From NCBI GenBank assembly GCA_002224055.1, contig AZLU01000059.1:62001-126000 (forward strand): a stretch of DNA of 64,000 bases, written 5' to 3'. Source of the stretch: Pezizomycotina sp. ARF18 (Eukaryota > Ascomycota). The position numbers were made by a program, and so were the translations under genes. The notes under the pieces were generated by a model that ran no database searches, was not told the DNA's origin, and worked only from the letters and a program-made list of their open reading frames with translations. The first letter of the stretch is position 1. Each line of letters starts with the position of its first letter. Shown here in pieces: positions 25,191 through 37,789 of this stretch.

Positions 25191-27303
25191 AAAGGAATAA
25201 TAACTTTAGGGGGGAAAGGATATTTTTATAAAGAATTCGTGCGAAACCGGAAGTAAAATACTTAGGTACTGCTGCTACTAGTATTAACTGCTGCAGCAAG
25301 TTCTGCCTATCTCAGGAACAAAAAGCGGACCACTCTCACGGATTGTCGAAGCGGCAATAGGGAAGTTCCGCAGTGCAAACAGACACACCACTAAATGATA
25401 ATAAACCCAGGTAGGCCGTGGCAGGCTTGTATGCAGGAAGAACAGGCTGGGAGAGGGAAAAAAAAAAATAGTTGCAGATAAAAGAGAAGTGTTTCAGAAC
25501 TGTCAGTAAGAAAAGGTAACTAGCAGAAGCAGTTCAGTAGGCTGTGCGATGTTATAGCAGATTTGATTTCCAAGCGCTTGTCGTTCTTTTCCCTGCATGT
25601 ATGTGTACATGCATGTAATTGGAGACCGAAAAATAATGGATCGAAGCCCACACACAAGATACGAAATACTGTCGTTTGTCGTTGTTGGAGATGTAGCTAT
25701 CTATACAGAAAAATAAAGAATGGGAGGGGATGATGATAGATAGTTAAGAGTTTATATATATATATTCTAGATACTTGTACTATCTATATAACAAGGACGG
25801 ATTAAATATCCTTACTTTTCTTCTATTTTGATGATTGTTAGGTATGGGGGGCGAATGCGATATTGTGATGATACTTAATGATGATATCAGTCGGGGGCAG
25901 ATCATTCACCCAATTCGAGCTACAAAGGTTTGGAACTTAAAAAGTAGGCGCAAGCTACCGAGCTCCGAGGAGCTATCCAGCAAATAAACACAAGTGCTTT
26001 TTATTTTTATTTTTTTTTATAAAAAAAAAAAAAAAAAAAAAAAAAACTCCGGAAGAATTGATGACCCACTCCCATCAAAAATCCACATCGAGAGACCATA
26101 TTCTTTTTTTGCAAGCAATCAGTATAAACATTGTTCCATTTATTTTAGTTTCCCACTGTAACTACTCAGCCGTGGCAACTGCTGTTTAATTAAATGCTGA
26201 GGCTTTGTGGAGACCTTTCAGTGGGCGACTCGGCCCCGAACGACTCCCGATGATTGCGTGTTGCTTACTCGATACTTAGCTTAGTAGTAAAATGCGAAGT
26301 GGGTGGGCGCCGATGTTCCGATAGTTCCCCCACTATACGCCATGATAGCTTTTTGTTGTGGTCTATGACGTTGCCGCTCTCGGAACCTCCCAGATTTACA
26401 ATCCTCCCCTTGCAAAAAAGTACCCTATAATATTTATTGTTGTTTGTTGCTCTGCATAAAAAACGATAAAAAGAAAATCCGATCCAATAATAGCACGAAG
26501 AAGTATTCGATCTCTGTGTTTATTTGGATTGTTTTTGACAAGTTGGGTTTTCATTTTTATTGTTGTTTGTAATTGTTTTTTTTTTTTTTTTTTTTTTTTT
26601 TTGTTTTTGTTTTTGTTTTTGTTTTCATTCCTTGTCAAGCACAATCTTAATGATAAAAATAATAGTCGGAGGATTCGTGCTAAAGACAAGCTTTGGAATA
26701 CTAAGTAATGTGTAACTGAGAGTGTGTGATGTCTGTTTCCACCCACTTTTTTGCACTGCCCACGAATAAGTCTCAACATAGACAGGAATGAGAATGCGAA
26801 TTGAATAAATAAATGTTTGTAATTAAACGACAAATAGAAATTGAAAACGTTGCTTATAAAACGATGCTTTTTTTTTGGGAAGTCACAGGCAACGGCAATG
26901 ACGAAGAATCACGGCGATATCAAATAAGTGGGAAGAAAAGAGAAATACAGAAGGAATGAAGGGGATGCTGAGGGTAGGGGTAACTGGGAGGTATACTTCT
27001 CAATACCTTTGCGTTGACTGGAAGCTCTCCTGGGCTTCCATAGGTGAAATACACAATGTAAATACGACTAGTAACGATGATGAAAATTCATAGAAGAATG
27101 AGAAATTTTGAAACGAAACGAATTAGATAATAGTAGGGTAGAAAATGAATAAGTGCAACTTTACCGTCTACGCCGGGATATATATCTCCCGCTCACGAGG
27201 GGCAAAAGGGTGAGTTGAAGCTACTGTATTCAAATTAGCGATACATTATCGAGATAAATATTCAAATTTGTACCAGCTCGGTATGCTCTTACGTTCTTCT
27301 TGC

Positions 27304-28521
27304 TCATAGCACAGCCCATTCAGTACTCGACAATCTCGTCCCCATCGCGTCCATGTTAACCTTTGTCTCCTCCGACGGCGAATCAGCATCCCTCACGTCC
27401 CTATCATCACCTTCTTTCGGTGAGGAACACCGCCAGCTTGTTTGTTATCGTTCCGAGCAGTAGAAGGTGACGAGTCAGCAGAATGTTTAATAACATCATC
27501 ATCCCCATTGCTCATCTCAAACATCGTCGTCGGTTTGCTTGTTATTGTGGTTGTCAGTCTATCTGCTTTCTCATCATCATCTTTAGTAGCTATGGAGGAG
27601 CTGACGCCGTTGCTTCTGCCAGTTCACGGGACGGAGGTTCCTCGCTGTTCCGCTGGACGATTACTTCTTCTTCGGCGTAATCGTGCTTCGCTAGTTGTTC
27701 CTCGATGAGCAGTTCTTGGGTTGGTAGCAGTTTCCATGGTAGGTAGTACTAAAAACATGAAAAACGGTTGTTTAGCGATAGTGTCCACGCAATAAATAAG
27801 AGTGACGAGGAGGAGTTCGTAGCAGTCGAAACATACCAATCTCGGTTTCGCTTTCGTACACAGGAAATGCGCCATATTCCGTTCGTTCGCCTTCTGAATC
27901 CTAGCCTATACCCATCATTACAAAACCATTAGCCTTTTCCCTCAACATTCAAGATCGCAAAAAAAAAAAAAAAAAAAAAAAAAAGGGAAAGAAAAGAGTA
28001 GGGGTTGCGTAGTACGTACGGCCCTCTCCTGAAACTCCCTCTTCTCCTCCATCCTCTCCTCCCCTTCCGCCTTCTTCCTCCCTATCCCGCGCTTCCTGCT
28101 GCTTCAGCTTCTCCGCCATCTTCTGCTCTACTCTATCCTCTTCTTCGCGCGCGCGCTCTCCGTGGCTGTCGACGTCGTCCGCCCGAGGGTGCCCAGGATC
28201 GATCCGAACAGCCGGCGTCCGCGGCCCCGGTCGTCAGTCTCCCGAAGCACTCAGGCGCGCACGCTTGCGGTCGCGGGGGTCATCGCCGTTGTTGTTGCTG
28301 TCGTGGTGGTTGCTGCTGCGGTCGTTATCGCGGCTGTCGCGGCGCTTGCGGTAGGAAGGAGGGGATGGCGGAGGGAGGAGCGGCCGGGGACTACGACGGC
28401 GGATGCTATCGTTCTATACGAGTAAGTCTTCTGGTTATAAATGACTGAAGTATAGGTTAGGGATGCCTTTTTTTTTTTTTTTTTTTTTTAGCTCTGTCTC
28501 TTACATTTGCGGTTCTGACAT
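27304..28521 (-). CDS. pinin/SDK/memA splicing-associated protein
   Basis: Pinin family proteins act in the nucleus with the exon junction complex and in splicing. The diagnostic motif TDDRGRGRRLFGSILGTLGR lies near 28165-28232. It is followed by a charged helix (EKLKQQEARDREEE), then MAHFLCTKAKPRL near 27840-27875 and YYLPWKLLPTQELLIEEQLA near 27680-27750, with an intron of about 90 bases between these last two. The tail ends in STEWAVL with a stop at 27304-27306. A short first exon MSEPQ starts at 28521 with a GTAAGA donor, and the acceptor is probably near 28418. Frame changes precede TDDRGRG, lie in the helix and lie near 27590. The family is certain; the exact exon ends are less so. Confidence 0.87.
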
Positions 28522-29338
28522 GGCTCTGTTTCTGGAAAGACAACGGGATACTGAAGTGGGTCTTTCTCGAAAAGGACGTTGCAATGTTGCTGTTAATTTA
28601 TGAGTATGAAGGAAAAGAAGTAGGGAATATATATAGGGTAAACGACCAGGAGTTAAGGGATGATATGGTTGATGACAATTGTGATGTCGAAGCCGTTGTT
28701 TGTGTTTGTATTGAGTTGTTACCCAATCATTGGAGAGAGTGTGCGTGATTTTTTCTCGTGCTAGGTGGTGTGTAGTGTAAGGGTTAAATTTTTAATTTTT
28801 AATTTTTAGAAAAGTTTTCTTAAGTATTTGTCCCACGCCAAAAAAAAAAAAAAAAAAAAAAAAAAATTAAGTGTTTTTGCGGGTCCCAAAAAAAAGGCCA
28901 ATCCCAGAAAGGATTAGAGCTGTACATTGAAGTACAGGAGTGGTATATCTCAGCACGACTATCCTTTATTGTTTTTTGCTTTTTCTCGAAATTTCTAAAA
29001 GAGCGGCTCTGCGAAATACCATTTTAGTCACACACACGTACAGTAGAGTAAAATCTTCAAATTTGTCAACGCCACTTGCTCTGCTTCCTGCTCCTCTACA
29101 TTTTACATCCAACCTGCCCTCGACTTCACGACTTCTACCACGAGCAGATATATATATTAACAAGACGCCTATCCTGATCTCCTCCGAAATTCATCTCCCT
29201 TAAAATCTCTCAGCTTCTCGTCCTCATCTTCTTTAACGACTCGCGCGACACGGTTTCTTCCTTTTTTTTCTTTCGCAAAGCCTTTCAATCTCGAGCTCTT
29301 CCTTACGATCCTCTCTCGAACATCTTCACTTCGAAGCC
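28522..29338. promoter_or_regulatory. divergent intergenic region pinin / Rds3
   Basis: About 820 bases separate the two facing starts. The region contains a poly-A run (about 28840-28865), repeated AATTTTTAATTTTT words near 28785-28808 and a pyrimidine-rich stretch before Rds3. Both genes act in splicing, so joint expression is plausible but unproven. Confidence 0.5.
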
Positions 29339-29826
29339 ATGTCGCGCCATCATCCCGATCTCGTAATGTGCCGGTACGTCTTCCTCCTCCCTTACTCTCT
29401 CTCTCTCTCCCCCCCCCCCCCCGGGGCAGGCCCCATTCTATCCTCCCCACAAACGCCCAACTAACACTCCTTCTACAGTAAACAATCCGGCATAGCAATC
29501 GGTCGCCTCTGCGACAAGTGCGACGGCAAATGCCCCGTCTGCGACTCGTACGTCCGCCCACAACCTCGTCGGATATGCGACGAGTGCTCCTTCGGAAACT
29601 ACCAGAACAAGTGCATCGTCTGCGGCGGCGAAGGAATATCCGACGCTTTTTACTGTTTTGAGTGTACGAGGTTGGAGAAGGATAGGGATGGTTGTCCGAA
29701 GATTATTAATTTGGGTAGTAGTCGGACGGATCTCTTTTACCAGAAGAAGAATTTCGGAATCATTAGTGTGGGGAAAGACAGGGAGAGCTGGTGGGTGGAG
29801 GAGGGTTTATCACCGTATTTTAGGTG
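29339..29826 (+). CDS. RDS3: SF3b subunit Rds3 (PHF5A, Ini1)
   Basis: A small zinc-binding protein of the SF3b part of U2 snRNP, needed for branch-point recognition. Exon 1 (29339-29373) encodes [13 protein letters not shown] 105-base intron follows (29374-29478), and exon 2 continues [20 protein letters not shown] with [47 protein letters not shown] and [18 protein letters not shown]. The cysteine pairs of the zinc knot are present. The family motif VRPTTLVRICDEC reads here as [12 protein letters not shown]. Adding one C at each of three C-containing spots restores it exactly, so three bases appear lost with the frame kept. After NFG the frame runs on to 29826. One more A would give NH and a stop at 29764-29766, a more usual length. 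Confidence 0.95.
29409..29422. repeat. 14-base C run inside the Rds3 intron
   Basis: A CT tract runs into fourteen C bases followed by GGGG in the only intron of Rds3. It lies well upstream of the CTACAG acceptor. Confidence 0.9.
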
Positions 29827-30537
29827 ACTGTACGATATTTTTTTTGTAATAGTCGCTATGAAAAGGCATACCTGTTGCATTTGTTAAGAGCTGGAAAGCG
29901 CTGTAATATAGAACGCATCCTTATGAACGAATAACCCTTCAATCACTATCTATATAAGCCCTGTGCTTTGCAGCCCGTGCATGCTACATTCAGTAAGGCG
30001 ATATTTCTAGACCTTCGAAATATTACTGGTAAGACTTCCATTTGAATTATTTCATTCATTTTTTTGTACTATTTATATTGGTATTGATCGTATACTACAA
30101 AAAAGCATTATCTGCAAAAAGAAACGAAACGCCTTTCGCCATTGAACATAAGAGTAATGCTATAGCATCAGTGAGCCGTGATGCTATGTCCTCCGCGTTC
30201 GTGATCGACCAAAAAAAAAAAAAAAAAAAAAAAAAAAACAAAGACATAAAACAATGAATACAAGATGCTGACGGCGACCAAAAAAAAAAAGAAGAGGGAA
30301 TATGGTATCGCACCGACTGAGTCATTCTTGTACATAGAAAGGACAAGAGTAGTGACGAAGTAGATGAGGTGGTATAGGGGGATGTGAAGATATCGCGAAT
30401 TAGACGCCAAATAAGTGCAACGTAGCAGACAAGGTGAAAGGAAAACCTGGTCAATAGAAGTAACCCAAAACAATAGATAAATAGACCTTCTGTGTCAAAA
30501 ATTCGTTGAATACCCATAAGCCGTTTAACCGTCTTAT
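29827..30537. other. convergent spacer Rds3 / Ecm14
   Basis: AT-rich 3' regions of two convergent genes, with a poly-A run of about 29 bases at 30210-30238 and a second A run near 30280-30289. No gene is recognised. Confidence 0.6.
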
Positions 30538-32334
30538 TTACCCGTCTGAGCGCAAACCCAGGCTCGGATGGTACTTGGCCGTCATTGACGATTCCTTCAA
30601 AAACTGCCGAACCGCCGCGTCATAGCTACCGCCTCCTCTCCCGTAGGCCCAATGTTCCGGCTCGGGAGCAAAAGCCATAGCTACCCTTATCGCGAAGCTT
30701 GATCTGGTAGCTGTACGGACCGAAAGTTACCAAAAAGTAGTCGAGAGCACTGCGCCTCCACCGGTCTCTGTCAGTTGGATGAGCCTTTGTCCGATTCGAT
30801 CTGCCAGCCACCTCCCTCGCAAGCGATTGGACTTCGTAGTGTTCGCCGTCGGGACCATTCGTATGAGCCTTTGCCAAGCCATCGCGAGTTCTTCGAGGTT
30901 CTCAAGGCGGGAGGGAATGCGGCGCAGGAGTAGGAGTAGGGATAAAGAACTTAGGGCCAAGTTAGCATTTGTGTCATAATTCACATTGGAAACGATAAGA
31001 CATACTTTGTTGGGAATACGAGTGGAGATCAAGGAAGCCCATGATTTGGGTATTCGATTCCGAGGTTAGTTGTGAGCCATTCCGCAAAGGCCTTCGCCTC
31101 CATGCCTCGAACGCTGTTCACCAGGATAGTCTAGAAAAATCAACGAAGTTAGCAGTGAGAATGAGCAAAACAAATGTCTAGTTTTCGTCACACAACTTTC
31201 GCTACAAGGGTTGCTCGAGACTTGAGCGTTCCACTGGTTACGAATAGCTCCTATCCAACTCTACGCCGCGGCAGAACCTCAGACTTGTCGGCTGCCTGTT
31301 CTTCCTCCACAGTCGATCTCTTTCCACGAATACACGTAGCCGTCCACGTTCAGCGTCGGAATGAAATACCAATCGAAACTGTCAACTAGATCCGTAATGT
31401 CCTTGTCGAACTTGCCGTTCGGCTTCTTCTTCTCGCTGTTAGTGCGTGATAAACGTGTACGCCAAGTAGCACACCGTCGAAACGCTGATCCACTCGCGAG
31501 CATGAGCGGCACCCGTCACGATGATAGCCTGCTTCTTCACGTTCGGGTCCTGGTTGCCTCCGAAGACCTTTAACCCGCTGATATCCCTTCCTTCGAACGA
31601 AGAACCACGGTGAACGGGGTGACGTGACCTGCGAGAGATTGAGTGCAGCTTCATCCATTCGTAATGACGTTTAGGGGTTGGTACTCGGCGAAGAACAGTC
31701 CTGTACGGAGGCGCTGACGCGGAGGAGGCACGGGATTTCGGTGCCGGGAACGTTTCCCGGATCGTCGATGCCAGTCGTGTATCAATCTTCTTGTCGAGTG
31801 GTGCATGGATTTGGGTAGGTAGTCGAGTAGAGGTTCGACCTGTAAGAATGAAAAAAAAATTTAGCCCTTACAAAATCCTTCCTCATTCTTGATTCACAAT
31901 CAAAGATAATCAAGAAATACACACCATCCTAGCATCAAGCCTAATATCCGCATGCTTCTAGTTGCCGACCAGACGTCGAGGTATAGGTCGTCAACAGCCT
32001 TGGCCCAATTTCGCCGCCTCTTCCTCGAGGTATGTTAAACCTCAAGACGACGTCATCCATGTACCGGGAGTAATTTGGAACGTGGGTAACAGTTTTCGGA
32101 GGTGGTGGTGACCCTGTTGCCCGTGCCGTCTCGCTGCCGGAGGCGGTCCCAGGAACCACTGGGAGATTTTAGCATTACGCCGCCATTCTGATCCTTCGGT
32201 TGGGGTTCGAGGGGTCGTAGTGGTCATCCAGGAGGTTGAAATGCCGTGCCATCTTCGTGGGGATGGTCGAGGCGAAGTACCCTCGTTACGTCCACTGCCA
32301 GGAGGAGGACGATCGAGCAGAGTTGTAAATGCAT
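30538..32334 (-). CDS. ECM14: Ecm14-like inactive M14 metallocarboxypeptidase
   Basis: A secreted or vacuolar protein of the zinc carboxypeptidase family, linked to the cell wall in yeast. The ATG at 32334 opens a signal-peptide-like start ([19 protein letters not shown]). The propeptide region has [12 protein letters not shown] and [12 protein letters not shown]. The catalytic-domain part has [77 protein letters not shown] and [14 protein letters not shown]. The zinc motif HARE is kept. The catalytic glutamate of active enzymes (ELRDTG) is lysine here (KLRDKG), as known for Ecm14, so it is probably a pseudo-enzyme. An intron lies at about 31925-31839, another ends at 31131 and another begins near 31005. 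The tail ends in [11 protein letters not shown] with a stop at 30538. There are several single-base frame changes. Confidence 0.9.
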
Positions 32335-35300
32335 CGAAGAGAGTGAGGGTTTATTCGGAGGAGGCTGTCGTTATCGCTGTCGATTCATGGAAATTCGAGA
32401 AGGAAAGGTGATCTGTGACTGAAAGACGGACGTTGTCCCGGTAGAGCTACGCCTAAGAGTGCTCTAAGAATAGCTACCTAAGGGGGAAAAACGATGAGAG
32501 ACGACGGGAGGGAAAGGAGGATTGTGAGGCTGTCTTCACTAGGAGAACGGAGGACGACGATATGACGGCGGATAAACCCTTGGACCGAAATGAGTCGAAC
32601 CGTGAGGAAACAGAAAGAAAGTTCAACGAGCGGAAAAGGCAAAAAACAAGCCTGCTAGCTGTACAACGTAAAGGGGGGAGAAGGATCCGATTCCCCAGTA
32701 TCGAGGAAGACGACGATATGGCGTGATAGAGAATATCAGAATGAGGGTGCCGCGTATCAGTCCCTCTTTGTAGAATTTTCTTCCTCTACCTGCTTTTGAA
32801 TTATTTTTGGTGTAGGGGGGAAGACGGAAAGAGTGAGGAGGATCGCTCAATCACGGAAGAGAAAGAAAAAGGCTGGACCTTCTTCACAACAGGAAGGCAG
32901 CAAAAAAAAAAATACTACTAGTAATAAGAAAACACCCACAAAAAATATAGAGATAACCACCACAAGCACTTTATCTTCAGTAAATCACTTCACTTATCTA
33001 CCGCTCATATAAAGTATAAGGATATCAGAGAAAGAAGACTTGTGAGGCTAATAGTCATTTCACTGCGAACTTTCTGAAGGCAGGGTCGTCGTAAATCCGA
33101 AGGGTGATAAGAGAGAAAAAGCACCTTTTGCCGAAAACGACCTTCAAAGCAACGGAATTGCTAGCACAGCCCACCTTTCATCACAAGTCAAACGAGTCCT
33201 TCAGATAATTAGTATCTGGTTTTCTTTCAGAAAAACTTACAGGGAGTGCCCTGGAGAAGCTTGCAAGGTTCTAAGAGAGGTTGGTTTGATAGGTCAATTG
33301 CAATGCTGTTTTTTTTTAAAGATATCAGGTGAGTTATTAAGAATATAAGAATCGTCTAGATATCGCGATCCTTGCTCGAGTCTGCATGGTTAACGATGTT
33401 TACAGCAGTCGGAGACTCCCGAGAGAGGCTTGAGAGTTAGTATAAAACCCTGCTGCAAGCAGCATGTTCGAAAGTAACACACAAATACAGCATATTCACG
33501 GCCAATTGGACGTGTAAAATTTCGTTCAAGTTTATGACAACAGAAAGGCAAGCTGGAATCGAGCTTGCTCTGAAGCTTCTCCATTTAACAATTGACAAGG
33601 CAGCCGAATAATGAGCACAGATCCAGTACCGACGCGTTTAACGAGAAAGTTAAACAACCCCGCAACAACGGGACTATATAGCACACCTGCCTGCTATAAT
33701 GAGATTGGGAGAGCAAACCGAGCATAGGGTTTTTTATTTTGGTTAACGTTCCCGATTATTGCGAAACCGATGAGCGTAAAAGCGCTAGTTCGGCGGAGAC
33801 CTGGTTGATAACAAGTATACAAATTCGTCAACTGCTGATTGGAATGACCCGAGCCGTTTCTGAAACTCATATCCTTGAGTATCGCTGCTACCGTAGAAGC
33901 TTGGGCTAGTTTATAGCTTTCGGCATCGGGTAGCTTTCAAGAGCAGAGCTAAAATACCTGTAATGTATGTTATTGACTGTCGCGTCCTGATAGGTAATTG
34001 TAATGTGCTTAAGGTTTTGCGAGACCGGTTCTCGCCAGCAAGGAATTTGAATATTGCTGTCTTCCCTCACTCTCATGCTGAAATTTGAGGTTCGGATGTT
34101 TGATGTTTCGAGTTGCACACGTATGAGAAACGGAAATGATTATTTTGTCAAGAATCAAAGTTCCATGTCTATGTCCGTAAAGATCTAGCCCTGGGGCCAG
34201 CAATATAATGGCTCGAAATACCTAATCATGACTCTATTAGCTTTCAATGAGGGAAGTAATCCTTGTAGTGAAATTTTCATAGGTATATATCAAATTTATT
34301 GTCCTCTTTCGGCTAGTAATACCACGCCTGAAGAGTCAAGAACCGTTGGCGGGATCGGAAAAGAGCTTTGGGCTGGGCCGTGGGCGCCTATGAGGCTTGA
34401 TGCCCGAAACCCCGATAATACCACAGCGGCACCGTCTCTAGCGTCCCCCCAAAAAAAAAAAAAAAAAAATCGAGCCATTAAAATGCCTCTCCATTATCGA
34501 ACCCGTACACCCGGGGTCGATCATTTAGGGGTACTTTGCACCTGCATGCTGCATCTGCTTTGCAACAGTTTTTCCCCACTCCGTTGAAAAGAAATGGTGC
34601 TGTTTGGCGCTTGCCAATTAGTGTCCGTTGCACCAGACGGCGTACCACCGGCGCCCCAGGTAACGTGAAATCGTGCGGCTCTGCAGCTCATGCTCGTGAT
34701 GCTGCTTAGTCCTATTCACCATGAGGCCTTTCCGCCTCCCTCAAAATGCCCATCCTGTGCGGGGAGCCTTTAGATGAAACGAAACATTATCCAACGAATG
34801 CTCTCACATTCCTCGCAAAGATAGATTAGATAAACGAAGGAGAATAATTATCACGTTCAATAGTCGCGAGGATAAGGCAGGGAGCGAGCGAATTAAAACC
34901 GGTTTATACATACGCTTCGCTTCGAAAGGAGAGAAAGAGCCTTTTGAAAGGGTCGCGTTGCATAGTAATCAGGAAAAAAGTTTAGTGGACCTGATAGCTT
35001 CACTCGTTTATAATTATTTAGGGCGAGTAATAGATATATTGGAACTTTTGATGAGAGGGCGACAAATAGATATCAATAGGTAGTAGTAGTAACCAGTAAG
35101 CTGTAGTATAGTAAAGCACCAGGAAATGGGTATTTCCTGGATTCATTGGTGGTGGTGCGAAGTATATGGATACCACTTACCATTTTGTTCGAGTTTGCTG
35201 CCTTTCCACGGGACCAGTCAGTCGCTTCTCACAAATTATCACGATGCCCCTCCACCCAGTCGTAAACCCGGGAAAAGCACCCAAATTCCAAACACCTCAC

Positions 35301-37789
35301 ATCATATCAAATCACCAAATAAAAGATATTATTATTTTGTCCATCTTCAATTCAGAAAATACCCCTTTTTCCTTTTCCCTGTTTTAGAGCTAGAGGTGTT
35401 TAAAATATCGATGGCTTGCGGTAAGTAGCTGCATCCCAACGGCAAGAATTGTCGAGCCTCAAAAGCGTCCCAGAGGCCGTCTCTTTCTTCTTAACCCTTG
35501 CTTTCTTCATCTACCCATGCGCTTACTTACTTCGTAAGCTACCTCTTGGTCATCCAATCGTTATTCTTTTTCCTTCTTTATATTGTCTTCCCATTCGCGT
35601 TTTCCCTCGTGTGAGCGACAAGCTTGTGCTGCTGTTCCTGGCCGGAGTGGAGCTTGGAGCTGGACGGAATGAAATGCAGGTTCTGTTGCAACCGTTTCAA
35701 ACTTACCAATCGATTTTTAGCTCAACCTGTATCTTTTTCAGCTAACTATCAACAGTTGCTTTTCTCCCCCACACAAATCGATGATCGATGTCTTGTTTGA
35801 GTGATAGTCCCCTCGCACGGTCTTGATCTGGCCCTTGCTCTTCAATTTCGAGAAGACAAGGTGTGTGTGAGAAAAAGAGAAAGGAACCCGGGCAGAGCAA
35901 AAAAGCCTGGCTTGTCTAGGTATATCAGACGTCTTTTTACCCAAAGTACCCCAAGAACCAGAGAAAAGGTCAGAGCAAGACCAAAGGCATGGCCCTCAAC
36001 TGGGAAAATGATAATAATCATACTTGGCCATCGGAATTATATAACATGGAATTACCTCGCCGTTTATATTTATAAATAATCAATACAACATTTATAATCT
36101 TACTTGGGTTTGGACGTATCGAAAAAGGGAGAAAAAAAAGAGAAGCTGACGGCTCTTACACCTTGTCGAGGCCTTTAGGATCACAGATACCTATAGATCG
36201 AGGGATTTTTATTGCTCGATCAACTCCGAACGGAGCGGTAAGTGCTAGTTGCTGCTGCTATTTTTTTCTAGTTCAAATTATCGATCCCGAAGGGGAGGGG
36301 ATAATACTGTAGGATGCTGCCTGTCCCTAAATCAACCCCCAAGAGTGGCCCCCCTTCCGTTGGGAAAATATCTATCCCTTTTTTCTTTCTTACGAAAACG
36401 AAAATTCTCGACCCCTTCGGGAACAAACCCCCCTCTATATCGTTCGTTCCTTCATATTATCAAACAGTACTAGGTAGTGCTAAATATATTATATCATTAT
36501 TTGGGCCCTGTTCTCCACGGATTATTGTAACAAAACTTCACGGTTCTTGCAATCTTCCTTCATTCTTTTCTTTCCCTTTTTCTCTCTCATTCACTCTGTA
36601 TTCCAACATCCAACCTTTGTTTGCAGTTACAATAGCGGAATGTCCTGTATTTTTCTTCTCATGAGGGATCCATCCATTCTTTAACGATTGCCCTTTTTTC
36701 TTCTTCTTCGTCTCTTCTCCTCCCGTGTTCCTGACAAGTACGTTACGATCATTTCTCAATCGTGAAAAAACAGAGAAGGGTAATAACAGAACGAGCTGAC
36801 ACCGAGAGGAATTCACTCTCATCTAGAGCCGGCTTTTCTCGCTATTAGTATTTGTTTCCTTTCCTGGTTTGCGGCTACAGTGGTATCTGGTCACTCTTGG
36901 TCACTGTCGACAATATTATCCCCCAAAAATATCGAACCTGGAAGACTTTTTTTTTATTTTTTATTTTTATTTTTTTTATTTCATCATCTCCTAAAATAAC
37001 AACAACCGATATATCACAACCTGGTAATCCGTACAATTGCAGAATTACATACCTTTCAGGGGTAAAAAGGAAGGAAGGAAGAATCGAAATTATCCGATAA
37101 AATACATTACACAATTTTAGCATTTCCTTGGGGATTTCTCCGATGTTATCACGGACGCATTAAGTCTTGGAGGCGCCCAGGTCAGGGTCCCTATTTACTG
37201 CTGGCGGTTCTCTCGCTATCAACTAATATCATTACCGCTTACTACTTGCTGAGTGTTGTCTACGTTGGATGCCTGTCGCCCCAAATCGATCATCAATTAA
37301 CAACATTACTCGCTGCTACGCTTTTAGATGACTTTCCAATCTCACTGAAAATCATTCCTTCTTTCTTCCTTCTCTTCTCGTTTCTGTTTCCTTTTTTTTC
37401 TTTTTTATATATATATATAAAATTTATCTCAATTTCGCACTCAATTCCCTTATTTCTTTACAGGGAGATCGTCACCCTTTTGTTTTTCCTTCCAATTTAT
37501 CTTTGTAGTCTGTGTTGTCGTGCTCGCGCCTTTCGTCCCTGCCCTTTTTTTTTTTTTTCCTACTCTCTTTCTTGGGGTTCCTATTTTTTATTTTATTTAT
37601 TTATTTTTTTGGGCGCGGATGGACTAGATCCACATAGGGTCAAAAGCCGTTGAACCAGAAAAGACTAAAAAAGCGCACACTTTTTCTTTTTTAACTTAGT
37701 GTGTCTTCTTTTTTTTTCTTCTCCTACAAGCGACCCCCGACACACCCTTTTCTTCTCCCTAATATCCATATACACCGCCATTCACGGCA
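32335..37789. other. gene-free region Ecm14 - Sec7
   Basis: More than 5 kb without a recognisable gene on either strand. Frames of up to 119 codons exist (for example 34228-34587), but they span homopolymers or low complexity and match no family I know. The last 700 bases before 37,790 are pyrimidine-rich and probably form the leader of the Sec7 gene. Confidence 0.45.

Larger units (their letters stand above)
24650..27303. other. gene-free AT-rich intergenic region
   Basis: Upstream sequence of the hydrolase and downstream sequence of pinin. It contains TATG repeats (about 24704-24734 and 25071-25110), A or T runs of 24 to 32 bases (25158-25189, about 26021-26046, about 26577-26602) and no frame resembling a known protein. 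Confidence 0.5.

Noticed and set aside
34228-34587. Plus frame of 119 codons
   Set aside because: It runs through an 18-base A run that would encode a lysine stretch, and matches no family.
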